A stretch of DNA of 64,000 bases from Berberis thunbergii (taxonomy: Eukaryota > Streptophyta > Magnoliopsida > Ranunculales > Berberidaceae), in NCBI GenBank assembly GCA_003290165.1, contig QNQO01010757.1, positions 1 through 64,000 of the forward strand. Reading direction: 5' to 3'. Under the pieces are notes generated by a model, which was not told where the DNA came from, did not search any database, and saw only the letters and a list, made by a program, of their open reading frames with translations. How positions within the stretch are numbered: the first letter of the stretch is position 1; every line of letters starts with the position of its first letter. Position numbers and translations under genes: made by a program. This document shows positions 1-10,505 of this stretch, piece after piece.

Positions 1-416
1 AGTATTTATTGTTCATCCTATGAAAGCTTGTTTTTCCTACAGGGATGGTGGACAAATGTTTTTTTCTTCTTTTATGAAAATTGAATTTTTTTTCTGAAAT
101 TATACCACTCAATGGTTATTGGCTTTCCCATACATTGTCATGTGATGAAGCTATGAAGACAATGGTCAGTTTCCTAGAATACGCTGATCTATGTGATTGC
201 TCTTGGGGTATTTTAATTTTGTTGGGGTTTATTTACGAAAGCAACTTCACAGACTGCGTTGTTACATCAATTTCATGGTTAATCATTGCTCAGCGTGGTT
301 CACTACAGGCTTCAAAATGGCAAAAACGAATTTTCATTAGTGGTTTTACTTTTACCTTTTCTTAGATAAGATAATATGTTTTTCTTATTCTTAGGTGGTC
401 ACTCAGCTCCCGAATA
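1..416. other. Left flank of the Copia insertion, unassigned
   Basis: There is no convincing coding region. A pyrimidine-rich stretch followed by CAG near 40 could be an old splice acceptor, and the 94-codon open frame starting at 81 resembles nothing I know. The sequence is continuous with 4718 onward once the Copia element and one copy of its 5 bp target duplication are removed, so both pieces belong to the same pre-insertion locus. That locus is probably the interior of the CACTA-type element whose right end is at 6313. Confidence 0.4.
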
Positions 417-421
417 CTCAC

Positions 422-950
422 TATTGCGCCTTATTGTGGAAGCGGGTAGACACGCAACAATTGCACACAAGTACACAATGATCCAATCAATTAAATAGAG
501 CAACTAGCAAAGAAAGAAATTAGAGAAAATTAAGAAACATACCACAAGAGACACAAGGTTTACTTGGTTCAGCAATTGCCTACGTCACAGTGAGGTGATT
601 CCACTATATTCAAGAACAAGGTACAAGAAGATGACAATTCTCACACAATCTCTCAACAAGAGATGAAACAATTCAAGGAATTATCTTTCTCTACTCCCTG
701 TGCATCACAGTTTTTCTACGTGCAATCATCATAATAAAAACACCTATAGTTCCTAGTATATATAGGGGACAACAGTTTTCTGTTTGGCAGCAGTTTCCTG
801 TTTCACAGTAGTTTCCTGTTTCACAACAGTTTCCTGTTTCCTAGAATTTATTTCCTGTTCAAAAAACAATTTCCAGAAGTCCAAACAGTTTCCTGTTTCA
901 AATAGGAGTCCAAACACTTTCCCTATTTCAAACATGTTTCCTATTTCACA
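422..950 (-). repeat. Copia 3' LTR
   Basis: Read on the minus strand the LTR starts TGTGAAATAGG at 950 and ends GGCGCAATA at 422. The expected terminal CA has become TA here, while the other LTR keeps CA. It contains a short tandem array built on CAGTTTCCTGTTTC (about 775-905). It is 529 bp, against 551 bp for the 5' LTR, mostly because of a roughly 22 bp tandem duplication in the latter. Confidence 0.92.
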
Positions 951-1071
951 ATTCTCCACCTCGGCAAATTTTTATAAGGAAAAAATGAGCCGAAACAAGG
1001 CATGAGAATAAACTGATCAACACTCCATCATAGCTTTGTCACCTCACGAAACCGCCCCAAAGGGCCCTCAA

Positions 1072-1768
1072 TCAACATGAGTCAATGTGGAGTAAGTCCA
1101 AACAATGTTGGAATTTAACTCCAGGAACAACCTTTGTCAACATATCAGCAGGGTTGTCTTTTGTGTGTACTTTCACCAAAGACACATCACCATCCTCAAT
1201 TACATCTCGAACAAAGTGATATCGGACGTCAATATGTTTAGTCCTTGCGTGATGAACCTGATTTTTAGCCAAGTGGATGACACTCTGACTGTCACAGAGA
1301 ACCTCAACACTATCTTGTTCCACACCCAAGTCATTTACAAGACCTTGAAGCCACAATGCTTCTTTTACACCTTCTGCCAATGCCATATACTCTGCCTCTG
1401 TAGTAGGAGAGAGTCACTGTATCCTGAAGCATAGATCTCCAACTAACCGGAGCACCGTATATCTGAAATACGTAACCAGTAGTAGATCTTCGTCTATCTA
1501 GATCACCAGCATAATCAGAATCAACAAACCCACGAATCTGACATGAATCTCCACCGAAGTCCAAACCCACATCCCAAGGTACCTTTTAAGTACCTAAGCA
1601 TCCATTTCACTGCCTCCCAATGTTTCTTCCCAGGGTTTTCCATATACCTGCTCACAACACTAACAGCCTGTGAAATGTCAGGGCGTGTACACACCATAGC
1701 ATACATTAAACTGCCAACTGCACTAGCATAAGGAACATGCGACATGTATTCCTTTTCTTCCACTGTGA
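1072..1768 (-). pseudogene. Copia pol 3' part: end of RT and RNase H
   Basis: Minus-strand reading gives the Copia segment after the reverse transcriptase palm (AVGSLMYAMVCTRPDI), then the RNase H start (FVDSDYAGD) and the typical end of Copia pol (ARTKHIDVRYHFVRD, then DNPADMLTK). A frameshift near 1400 destroys the segment before LAEGVKEALWLQ. In a functional element this would be the C-terminal part of the gag-pol polyprotein, acting in the virus-like particle. Coding stops at 1072, then a short untranslated region leads to the polypurine tract and 3' LTR. The upstream part of pol lies at 3240-3950, beyond the hAT insertion. Confidence 0.92.
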
Positions 1769-1776
1769 CTGGAGAT

Positions 1777-3231
1777 TAGGGGTGGGCACGGTTCGGATCG
1801 GTTCCAAATTTGAAGGAACCTAACTCGAACCGTTTACATTGTAACGGATCCGGTTCGGTTCGGTTCGGTTCCATTCATTTTGATAATTGGAACCGAACCT
1901 AACTCGAACCGTTCTAAACGGTTCGGTTCTACGGTTCCATTCATATTCATCCAATTCATATTCATACAGATCATACAAAAAATTGATCCAATATATTCAC
2001 CCAGATACATAAGAGATCCAATCAAGAACAGGAAAAATTAAATTAAAAAAAAAAACAGAAAAATAAATGTTCACCCACCTGGTGAACTCATCTCCAATCT
2101 CCAGTTCTCCACTCCTTCACTTGCATCAATAGTTTCGAGAGGCTCACTGTGGAATACTGGAATACAAATAGCTCCTCCTTCTTCATATCAACAAACATCC
2201 AACACTCGAGCAAGCAAGAGAACTCACACTTCTTCAACAACACCTTCTTGAGTTCTTTTTCTGACAACTTCAACAATCTCCACTAGCTTTAGACACAACT
2301 CCTCCTTTGCTGCTACTGTTGCTTCAACCACTCAAATTTATTCATCAAACAACACTGAATCATCTGCTTCACCGCCTCTATCGGCTCATCAAAAGACAAA
2401 TCAGATAGAGAACCAAGCAATCGTCTGAGATATTTCTATTCTTTGTCGAGCGATAGCCACCACCTCCATTGGCTCATCGAGAATCGATCGATCGTCTGAT
2501 ATCTCTCTTTTCTTCATTTTCTTCCTCTTCAAACTCTTTTTCGAATTTCTGCTTCTGCCCTTCTCTGTGTGTTGGTCGAAGCGTCTCTACTCCTTGGAGA
2601 CGAGAGGAAAAAAAGTGTGTGTGAGAGAGAGGAGACGCCGAGACGGAGATCTCCTGCTCCTTCTTCTCGAGACAGAGACCGAGAGAGAGAGGAGATCTTT
2701 TGACTGTTGCTTCTTCTTGAGACATCTTCTCGAGATAGAGAGAGAGACCGAGAGAGAGAGGAGAGGGAGAACTCCAATCGTCTGATCATCTCTTCCTTTT
2801 CTTCTGCTCCTCCTCTTCTTGGTCTCGCAGCTGCTGCTACTTCTTCTTCACGTCTCCTCTCCTCTCCATTCTTCCATAGAGAGACTGAGAGACAGAGACA
2901 GACCGAGACAGAGACTGAGAGACAGAGTCGCAGAAGAGATAAAGACAGAGAGAGAGGAAGATTTTTTGGTAATGGGTTGGAAATTGGAATTGGAAACTAA
3001 GTAATAATGGGTTGGGACTTGGGTTATTGTTGGGATATTTATTCGGTTCGAAACGGATCGGAACCGAACCGTTTGAAAAAAAAATAAGAACCGGAACCGA
3101 ACCGTTTAAGAACGGTTCCGGAACCGAATCGAATTGTTTCACATTTTTTAAAATCAGAACCGAACCGTTTGGAGTAAAACGGTCCGGTTCGGTTTGGATC
3201 CGCGGTTCCTCGACCCGTTTGCCCACCCCTA
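1777..3231. mobile_element. Non-autonomous hAT transposon
   Basis: The 12 bp terminal inverted repeats are perfect: TAGGGGTGGGCA on the left and TGCCCACCCCTA on the right. They are flanked by a perfect 8 bp duplication, CTGGAGAT (1769-1776 and 3232-3239). This TIR and an 8 bp TSD are diagnostic of the hAT superfamily. Both subterminal regions are dense in CGGTTC/GAACCG motifs in opposite orientation (1790-1935 and 3045-3210). The middle holds a GA/CT-rich low-complexity stretch (about 2590-2960) and no transposase, so mobility would need an autonomous relative. It landed inside Copia reverse transcriptase and is therefore younger than the Copia insertion. Confidence 0.95.
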
Positions 3232-3239
3232 CTGGAGAT

Positions 3240-3950
3240 AACTTTCGAGAAAGTCTAAAATGTGAAGCCAAAGGAGTAATAACTGGCTTTGCGTTTTCCA
3301 TGCCAAACCGTGATATAACCTTCTAAAGATACCCCTTCTGTGAAAGAAATAATTTTTTATTCTCCCTTTCTCTTCTTATCTCCATACCAAGTATCTTCCT
3401 TGCAGCACCCATATCCTTCATCTCAAACTCAGAAGCAAGTTGAGACTTCAATTTATTTATCTCCACCATACTCTTACAGGCAATGAGCATATCGTCAACA
3501 TAGAGCAAAAGATAAATAAAATCGCCACTACAAAGTTTTTTCAAGTAAACACAACAATCATACTTACTTCGTGTGAACCCATGTTTCAACATAAAAGTGT
3601 CAAACCATTTGTACCACTGCCTAGGTGACTGCTTTAACCCATAAAGTGATCTCCTCAAACGACAAACATGGTCTTCCTTTCCAACAACCTTAAAACCTTC
3701 TGGCTGATGCATATAAATTTCCTCCTCTAAGTCTCCATGCAAGAAAGCTGTTTTCACATCAAGTTGTTCAAGCTCAAGGTCACCATGAGCTACCAAGCTC
3801 AACAACACACGAATAGAAGTGTGTTTTACCACAGGCGAAAATATCTCATTGTAGTCAACGCCTTCCCTCTGAGCAAAACCTTTAGCTACTAATCTTGCCT
3901 TGAACTGAGTACCAGACTCTAGAGTAGTCTGTTTCTTCTTAAAACACCCA
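3240..3950 (-). pseudogene. Copia reverse transcriptase, 5' part
   Basis: Minus-strand translation begins KWVFKKK near 3950 and continues through the Copia RT landmarks VDYNEIFSPVVK, LDVKTAFLHGDL, the active-site box YVDDM and GMEIRRER. The open part alone is 169 codons (3832-3323). The reading is abruptly cut at 3950, where it meets the inverted pol 3' fragment, so gag, protease and integrase are missing. After MENAKPVITPLA the frame runs into the hAT element. Catalytic aspartates are visible, but the gene is broken on both sides. Confidence 0.93.
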
Positions 3951-4161
3951 CTTGGCTAAAAATCAGGTTCATCACGCAAGGACTAAGCATATTGACGTCC
4001 GATATCACTTTGTTCGAGATATAATTGAGGATGGTGATGTGTCTTTGGTGAAAGTACACACAAAAGACAACCCTGCTGATATGTTGACAAAGGTTGTTCC
4101 TGGAGTTAAGTTCCAACATTGTTTGGACTTACTCCACATTGACTCATGTCTCTTGTGGTAT
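3950..4161 (+). pseudogene. Inverted duplicate of Copia pol 3' end
   Basis: This plus-strand stretch encodes LAKNQVHHARTKHIDVRYHF and continues to the same pol C-terminus found in opposite orientation at 1072-1300, nearly identical at DNA level. At its left junction it shares the bases CCACTT with the abutting RT sequence. At its right end, after GACTCATG, it switches to TGTCTCTTGTGGTAT, which is a sense-strand piece of the LTR (compare about 4277-4293), and then meets the LTR edge at 4162. This is an inversion of the 3' end made before or during integration, because the CTCAC duplication lies outside it. It has no expected function. Confidence 0.9.
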
Positions 4162-4712
4162 TGTTGCGCCTTATTGCGGAAGCGGGTAGACACCAACAAT
4201 TGCACACAAGTACCACAATGATCCAATCAATTAAATAGAGCAACTAGCAAAGAAAGAAATTAGAGAAAATTAAGAACATACCACAAGAGACACAAGGTTT
4301 ACTTGGTTCAGCAATTGCCTACGTCCACAGTGAGGTGATTCCACTATATTCAAGAACAAGGTACAAGAAGATGACAATTCTCACACAATCTCTCAACAAG
4401 AGATGAAACAATTCAAGGAATTATCTTTCTCTACTCCCTGTGCATCACAGTTTTTCTACGTGCAATCATCATAATAAAAACACCTATAGTTCCTAGTATA
4501 TATAGGGACAACAGTTTTCTGTTTGGCAGCAGTTTCCTGTTTCACAGTAGTTTCCTGTTTCACAACAGTTTCCTGTTTCCTAGAATTTATTTCCTGTTCA
4601 AAAAACAATTTCCAGAAGTCCAAACAGTTTCCTGTTTCAAATAGGAGTCCAAACACTTTCCCTATTTCAAACATGTTTCCTTCCCTATTTCAAACATGTT
4701 TCCTATTTCACA
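4162..4712 (-). repeat. Copia 5' LTR
   Basis: This is the same LTR as 422-950, TG to CA on the minus strand (from 4712 down to 4162). It carries an extra tandem copy of about 22 bp near 4678-4700. No tRNA-complementary primer-binding site follows at the inner edge; the inverted pol fragment sits there instead. The few mismatches visible against the other LTR suggest a fairly recent insertion. Confidence 0.92.
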
Positions 4713-4717
4713 CTCAC

Positions 4718-6313
4718 CTAAAGAGTGCTTAGCTATGTTCACAAGGTGGTTGTCATATCATCAATGGTGATTGATTCAGTCTGTTTATATTTATTCTTTT
4801 ATAGGCTTAAGAAAATTCCCAAAGAACTTACAAACAATTTACTTGATTCCTGACAGGTAAATGCAAGCATAGAAGATGACCATGTTGCCTATAAAGATTC
4901 TCTGGAGAAACAACACTTAATCAATAACAAAGCTAGCAGGAAAAGAAAGAATGTGCAAGGAGGGAGTAGCGCTCAGCTGAAGCCAGGTAAAATAACTTGT
5001 GAACGAAGTGACTTGTTTTTCAAATCATTAGAGTTTTATAATTTGGATTGAAACGTGTAGTTGTCTTTACCTTTTTCTTTTTCTTTTTCTTCAGGTCATG
5101 TTATGCCATTATAGTCTAGGACCTATATGAAACCTGCAGTTTTCAACTATGTGCAATTTAATACTATTCATTATTGGGCAATTAAAATTATATAATTGGG
5201 ATGGGAGATTGAACAAAGAAATCCAAATCTAAGTAAAGATCATTTTAACTTTCTGATGAGTATGATATCTGATGAGTACGAACAATAATTTTATGTAAAT
5301 AAAACTATACAAATGGCCTTGTTCTTCTACCTTATAGGAATTTCGCACAAAAAATTACTTGCTAATGAGTTTTACCTCTGTTTTGATTTAATTACTGATT
5401 TACCCTAATGGTTAAAACAATTCTATATTGTCAATTCTACGAATAGTACTTCAACTGAAATTGAAATAATTTGAACAAGAGCCTGAAATCTGGTCCTTTT
5501 TTTTTCTCCCTATTGAATACCAATTTTGACTTATATTCATACTTTTATCAGTTACTGTCAAAAGGGGGCTTTGAAAGATGATGACATTTGCTTGGGATTT
5601 TCTTGAGTAACAATTTTGCAAACATTCTTGTAGGTACTGCAAAAATGGCAGGCAGAGAAAGCTCGTGAAGTATAACAATTAGCACTGATATTCTTTCCCT
5701 TAAAGGAGTTGGTGGTGTTCTTATCTCTGTTTTCCTGGATGAAGTTTCTGTTATATATCTTGCTAACGAAGGGCAATGCTTTATTGCGGATACTATTTGC
5801 TGTAAAACACTTGAACTAGAATGCTAAACTCGGTAGTATGGCATGACTTAATGCTAAACATGGATTGCATTGCTTCATGCATCATTTCATAGACAATAAT
5901 TTTTTTTCGATTTGTCAATGACAAAAATAAATACATATTTTTTTTTGTTAATTTTAGCAAACTATTTGACGACGTGCATTTGACGTCGTTGTTTACAATA
6001 AAATGTCATGCATTGCATGTCCTCAACAATTAACTAAGTCTTGAACAACACTTCGTTATTCATCAATTACGTCTTGCACAACGACAATCATGGCACGTCA
6101 CTGCTTCACCTTTTTCATGACTTGTTAAGGATGTCATTGAAGAAACTTACGATATGCAATTTAAGTCATTGTACATATTAGCGACTTATATAAAACCTAT
6201 GTGGACATGATTCAACGATGTAAAATGCACCACACCTATTACGATCATTGATTCCTTAACGTGCAGATGGACGTCGTCATTAGCATCGTCATCATATCGT
6301 ATATGTGTTGTAG
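4718..6313. mobile_element. Right end of a CACTA-like transposon with possible exons
   Basis: The sequence ends at 6313 in ATGTGTTGTAGTG, which read inward is CACTACAACACAT, a typical plant CACTA terminus. Immediately beyond it the gypsy gag reading resumes, so 6313 is an insertion boundary. The subterminal 350 bp are rich in short GACGTC/ACGTCGTT-like words. Upstream are exon-like pieces: about 4858-4987 (acceptor TGACAG, open reading including KASRKRKNVQGGSS, donor GGTAAAA) and a smaller one at about 5634-5668. I cannot assign these to a gene. The left terminus is not in the window, so size and 3 bp target duplication cannot be confirmed. Confidence 0.5.
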
Positions 6314-7734
6314 TGGAAATGGACTCCCTTTACATCCTCGTTGGGGAAGGCCAGAGTTCGCTGTGTCATTCTGATGCATTGTGCCAAAGGCTCTGTATAT
6401 CTGATCCTTGTTTGTAAATCCCAAATTGATCACTTTTGAGATCGATTGGATAACTCCCTTTATCCGGCTACGCCCTGTAAGACGTATATCAGTTCCTTTT
6501 TTTGTTCCTCTTATCTGGATTCTCTTCCTTTGGATTCTCTCCGCCTAATGGGCTCTCTCAGTCATCCTTTTTGATATGGCGCTTGATCTTGTCCATTAAG
6601 TTGTAGCAGTCCTTAGCGTCGTGCCCGTAGTCCTAGTGGAAAGAGCAATATTTGTTTTTCTTCGTCCATATGGATCTCCTCTAATTCTGGGTGGCCACTA
6701 AACGTCCTCCCACTTCTCCATGGTCTTCAGAACCTCAGCTCGACTTGTTTTCAAAGTCATGAATGGTTTGCTTGTCGATCGTTCATATTTGGATCTTCTC
6801 GGTTGTAGCCTTCCAGGTTCTTGTTGGTTGAACTCGGATTTGACACTGGTTCTATGTCTTTTCGACTGGCCATTTTCCTTCCAAAACATGTCATTCCTCT
6901 GTCCTTCTCTCCTCTCTTGGTTGGCTGAAGCGTGTCTATTTTCGAATTCATTCTTCTTCTTAGCAGCCACCATCTCCTCGAGAGTGATGTGTTTTTAGGC
7001 GGTCTTCAATAGAGTCGTCATGTTTTTTGAGGGTCTGGATTTAGAGAATCATAGGATGGACTATGTGATCTCTTTCAAGGCCATCATGTGGTGGAAGTGT
7101 TGCAAATGGTCTGTGGGATCGGTGATGCCATCGTATGCCTCGAACTTTGGTGGAGTAAACTTTTTTGGTAGATGAGTTATCATGAGTGTGTCAGAGAATG
7201 GCGGTCTGGCCCATTCGTACAACATGTTAGGATTTGTGACTCCGATCCTGAATGGAATTTGTGCATGGGTTTAAGGGGGGCCATCTGTTGGTGGTTCACT
7301 GCTTTCGAGATCCACTTTTTGAGGTTTTGCAGGAACTCCATTACTCTCTCGGGCATGATCGACGGATTGATCGCGCCCTCGAGTGAGTTTGTCCACTATT
7401 TTGATCAGAAGTTCCATCTTAGTCATGAGTTGATCTACGCGAGGATCCGTAGCAATACCGTCGGATGTTTGAGATGATTGGGCTATCGTTAATGCTGGGG
7501 CTCTTTGTTGCCGGGCATAGTTGGCTCGAGAGCTGTCACTGGGTTTGAAACATGTTTTGTAGGTAATACGGCATTACCAGTGAGGGATTGCTTTGATTGT
7601 TGCTAGGTTGAGGGTCTGTAGAATGTCTCATATGTTTCGAGAGCTTTTTAATCACTGATCATAACTGAGGAAGTTTTCTATTGCAAACTCTCTTTTTGAA
7701 AGGATATTGTCATTTCCCACAGACGACGCCAAAA
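6314..7734 (-). pseudogene. Tat-like Ty3/gypsy gag remnant
   Basis: Read on the minus strand from the LTR at 7735, frameshifted segments match the gag at 13965-15370: PPFSDTLM, then PPKFEAYDGITDPTDHLQHF and HHMMALKE, a basic gag tail, and SRAEVLKTMEKW. A PBS-like sequence (reverse complement TTTGGCGTCGTCTGTGG) lies at about 7718-7734. Gag is the capsid protein of Ty3/gypsy elements. It carries stops and frameshifts and is cut at 6313 by the CACTA-like terminus, so pol and the 3' LTR lie outside the window or are lost. Confidence 0.8.
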
Positions 7735-8222
7735 TGATGCATCCAAAATCTGGTCTGCTATAAGTCTGACTTGCGAAACAAATGTTAGATTTCCAATCAG
7801 TAACTCAGTTGGAGATGGAGATAAATCTGGACAAAACTTAGTTAAATTTACATGCCTTTGTCGAATGTTCCCTTTATCTTATATAATGGCCATTATTAAT
7901 TTTCTACGTGACTTAAGCATGTGAAGCGCAACGAGAGGAGGCATCATTTGTAACAATCTCCTTCTTCATGAAGATACGTCCTTGGAGGCGTAACTTTCTC
8001 CACAACTCTTTTTTTCTGTTACGTTCCTCGTCTTTAAAGGAGAATTTTGTTGGGCCAAAATTTGGGCCCTTGAATATGATTTATTCTAATGGACCCTGTT
8101 TGGGCTTTCTCCACCGGGTCCGACCTTTTTGGGCTTCGTGAGTTGGCCCAATCTTGAAATTTATGATCCTCGTGATGGATGATCTCTGCCACGTGTACGG
8201 TTGTGATGAAAATTTTATTTTA
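7735..8222 (-). repeat. 5' LTR of the Tat-like gypsy element (minus)
   Basis: This segment is related to the LTRs at 13303-13859, 31610-32164 and 54520-55055. Shared blocks include CATGCTTAAGTCACG, the segment around GCAACTTTAACTG, and CCGTACACGTGGCA near the outer end. The inner end TGATGC at 7735 (TGCATCA read as LTR end) abuts the PBS-like sequence. The outer end is diverged and only approximate. It is clearly older than the copy at 13303. Confidence 0.75.
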
Positions 8223-8733
8223 CGACTTTGAAAATAATGAAGCAAAACATTTTTTTTATTTTTAAATAGCGATTGGTGTTGTCCATGCAAATTATGTCGT
8301 TGAGTTCTTGAGAAGTTCACCAAGATAAAAAAAACAGATGGGATTGATGGGTCTGAGGAATTCCCTTAAGTAATGGTTTAAGGGTATACCTTCGACTTCT
8401 TGAGATGTCTATCAGGAGCTGAAACAATCGAGATTGACAGATTTGAGAATTATTTGAATTAATGATGATTGACAAGCTTGGGGATGTACCTATAATGACA
8501 CTCTGATGCTTAAGTCAGTTCGGAATTGTGCAAATAGAAATGTGAAAGATTTCATACTTGGAATGTGCATAACAATTGTATTTATAGCAGAAGTCTATAA
8601 CCGCCAATGATGTTGTCACATATGTGAATGTTCCAGGATTTACGTTGTAATAGAGCAAATGTCCATCGATTAGCTTGGATTTTATTTTTTCAACATGCAC
8701 TGATTTTAATTTTGCTACTAAAAATCTAAATTA
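8223..8733. other. Unassigned AT-rich sequence
   Basis: I see no gene. A minus-strand TATAAATAC-like element at about 8576-8590 inside moderately conserved-looking sequence could be an old LTR promoter. No terminal dinucleotides, PBS or flanking duplication support that. Confidence 0.3.
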
Positions 8734-9160
8734 GGTGATCCCAATTACTTTAGTTCGTGTAAGCCTACTGCCATGTTCAACGCGTATACAACTTTTTTTT
8801 TTTTTTTTGAAAGGCAAGCGTGCCGCCGGTGGGTATAGAACCCAAGACGTGGGGGTTAAACCACCACAGCCTTAACCATCCAACCAGGCTACCATTGGCA
8901 ACTACTGAAATTAGGTTATACAACTTCTACTTAACTACTACAAGTACGCATGGGGATTTTCAACTATAGCTCATGTAAGCCTACTGTCATGTTCGACACA
9001 TGTAAGACTTCAATTTTACTACTGAAATTACACTAAGTACTTACCATTACAGTAGTTTATATAAGCCTACTATCATGTTCGACGCGTGTAGGGCTTCAAT
9101 TTTTACTACTATTAGTATGCATCGTGATTTCCTACTACGATAGTCCTTGTAAGGAATTGT
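8734..9160. repeat. Tandem repeat, about 88 bp period
   Basis: After removing the SINE at 8795-8916 and one copy of its duplication, the sequence is a short diverged array. The landmark TAAGCCTACT, followed by CATGTTCGACGCGTGTA-like sequence, recurs at about 8760, 8975 and 9063. Units contain paired TACTACT stretches. About three to four copies are visible. Function unknown. Confidence 0.7.
8795..8916 (-). mobile_element. tRNA-derived SINE
   Basis: This 122 bp insertion, read on the minus strand, starts ACCTAATTTCAG. It has a pol III A-box-like segment (TAGCCTGGTTGG), a B-box-like segment (GGGTTCTATACCC), and ends in a run of about 16 A. It is flanked by a perfect 10 bp duplication, TATACAACTT (8785-8794 and 8917-8926). 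Internal A and B boxes, poly(A) tail and target duplication together define a SINE mobilised by LINE machinery. It is not a tRNA gene: there is no cloverleaf and the 3' half is not tRNA-like. Confidence 0.85.
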
Positions 9161-10505
9161 CTTATTGTTACAATTTGTACTAGATTTTCTATCATTTGGC
9201 TTGAGTATCGTAAGATGACCTTAACTTCATCTCCCAATTACAATTTAAGCATGATATGCAATATTGGGTATAAATACCCAATAGAGAATTCGCCTACCAC
9301 ACCCCAACTCCTATGGACCAAGTCTCAAGTGTCATCTAACAAAGGCTTGACATTTTAAAACTTAAGGACAATCACATGCTTGGTGACATAGTGTTATCTT
9401 CTAGAAACATCTAAATCTGATATGGAAAGGGCATGACTCCCTTCTTTGTGAAAACTGGTGAGTTTATCATTGAAGCCTTTTGTTTTTGATGATTCCAAGT
9501 GACTGTGAAAATGATAATAGAAGTGGTTGTATCCCCACCATGTCCCCTACATGACTAATCGCAGGAAGAACGCCATTGGCAGCTAGTAGAGTCTCCATGG
9601 ATAAGGAGGAAAGCCTTATCTTGGGAGGCTATATGGGATCTCCTCTCGCTTCCCCTTGTGTGGCTAAGATTCGATCGCAACCTTTTAAAATACAAATCAA
9701 GAATTATAGGACAAACTGGCCCTAAATCGCCTAAAATCACCAAAGAGCAATTGACATGCCACCATTGGTATGATTTTCTTTTAGTGATCAATAAATCTTC
9801 ATTTCCTTCTAATGTAAATTAAAGTTGATTAGTTTCGCTTCACATAATTAATTGTAAATCAATTCAACGAGTGCATAGTGTTTAAATACAATCAACATTA
9901 TTTGATAATTGATGCTTTGAACATTCACATTGACTAGTTATACTTGTAAATCAATTTTGTTGTATGGGAAGAACACTATATTTTGACTAAATATTTATAT
10001 GGATTTTAACGATTAATCTTCCGAAAAGTTCTTAAATTCTAATCTAGTTATTTTGAGAAATTAGTTAAAGGATTGAGGAAAGCGTTCATTGCCAAGAAAT
10101 TGAAAAATAATGGTGAATTCTAATAATCTTAGTATTTCTCGTGATGTTCTTACACATGTTCACATTTTCTTTAGTCATCTTTTATATTCATCTGTTTTTC
10201 TAGATAAAAGTTTAGTTTAACTTTTTTGCATTCACATTCAATCAAGTATTTGTGTTTTAGAGCACTCATTGCCTTTATTTTACACTTTTGAACGTGTGCA
10301 CATGCAAGATGAAATTTAAAGCCAACACACATATATAACGACATTCACCTAAACTGAGGTTTGATTGGCTGCAAGTGGTTACTTCTTGGTGAAATGGCGA
10401 ATGTGAACCACAAACTTCTATTATCGCATTCTCATGAACCATAGTATAAAGTTTGCTCAAACCAAAAACACTAGTCTGGAAACTACAATCGCGACCTCAC
10501 AAAGT
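9161..10505. other. Unassigned intergenic sequence
   Basis: AT-rich DNA. No open frame above 80 codons resembles a known protein, and I see no terminal repeats or tandem arrays. Confidence 0.5.

Larger units (their letters stand above)
422..4712 (-). mobile_element. Rearranged Ty1/copia LTR retrotransposon
   Basis: Two LTRs in the same orientation (422-950 and 4162-4712) enclose Copia-type reverse transcriptase and RNase H coding sequence read on the minus strand. The whole unit is flanked by a perfect 5 bp target duplication, CTCAC (417-421 and 4713-4717), so it integrated as one piece. Gag, protease, integrase and the primer-binding site are absent. In their place, next to the 5' LTR, is an inverted second copy of the pol 3' end (3950-4161, plus strand). 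The polypurine tract lies just right of 950 on the minus strand (GAGGTGGAGAAT). A hAT transposon at 1777-3231 interrupts the reverse transcriptase region. The element cannot be autonomous. The Copia lineage is not assigned. Confidence 0.93.

Noticed and set aside
2474..3004. Overlapping open frames on both strands, Arg/Ser/Glu-rich
   Set aside because: They arise from a GA/CT low-complexity stretch inside the hAT element.
8795..8916. tRNA gene on the minus strand
   Set aside because: A and B box-like segments exist, but there is no cloverleaf; the poly(A) tail and 10 bp duplication show a SINE.
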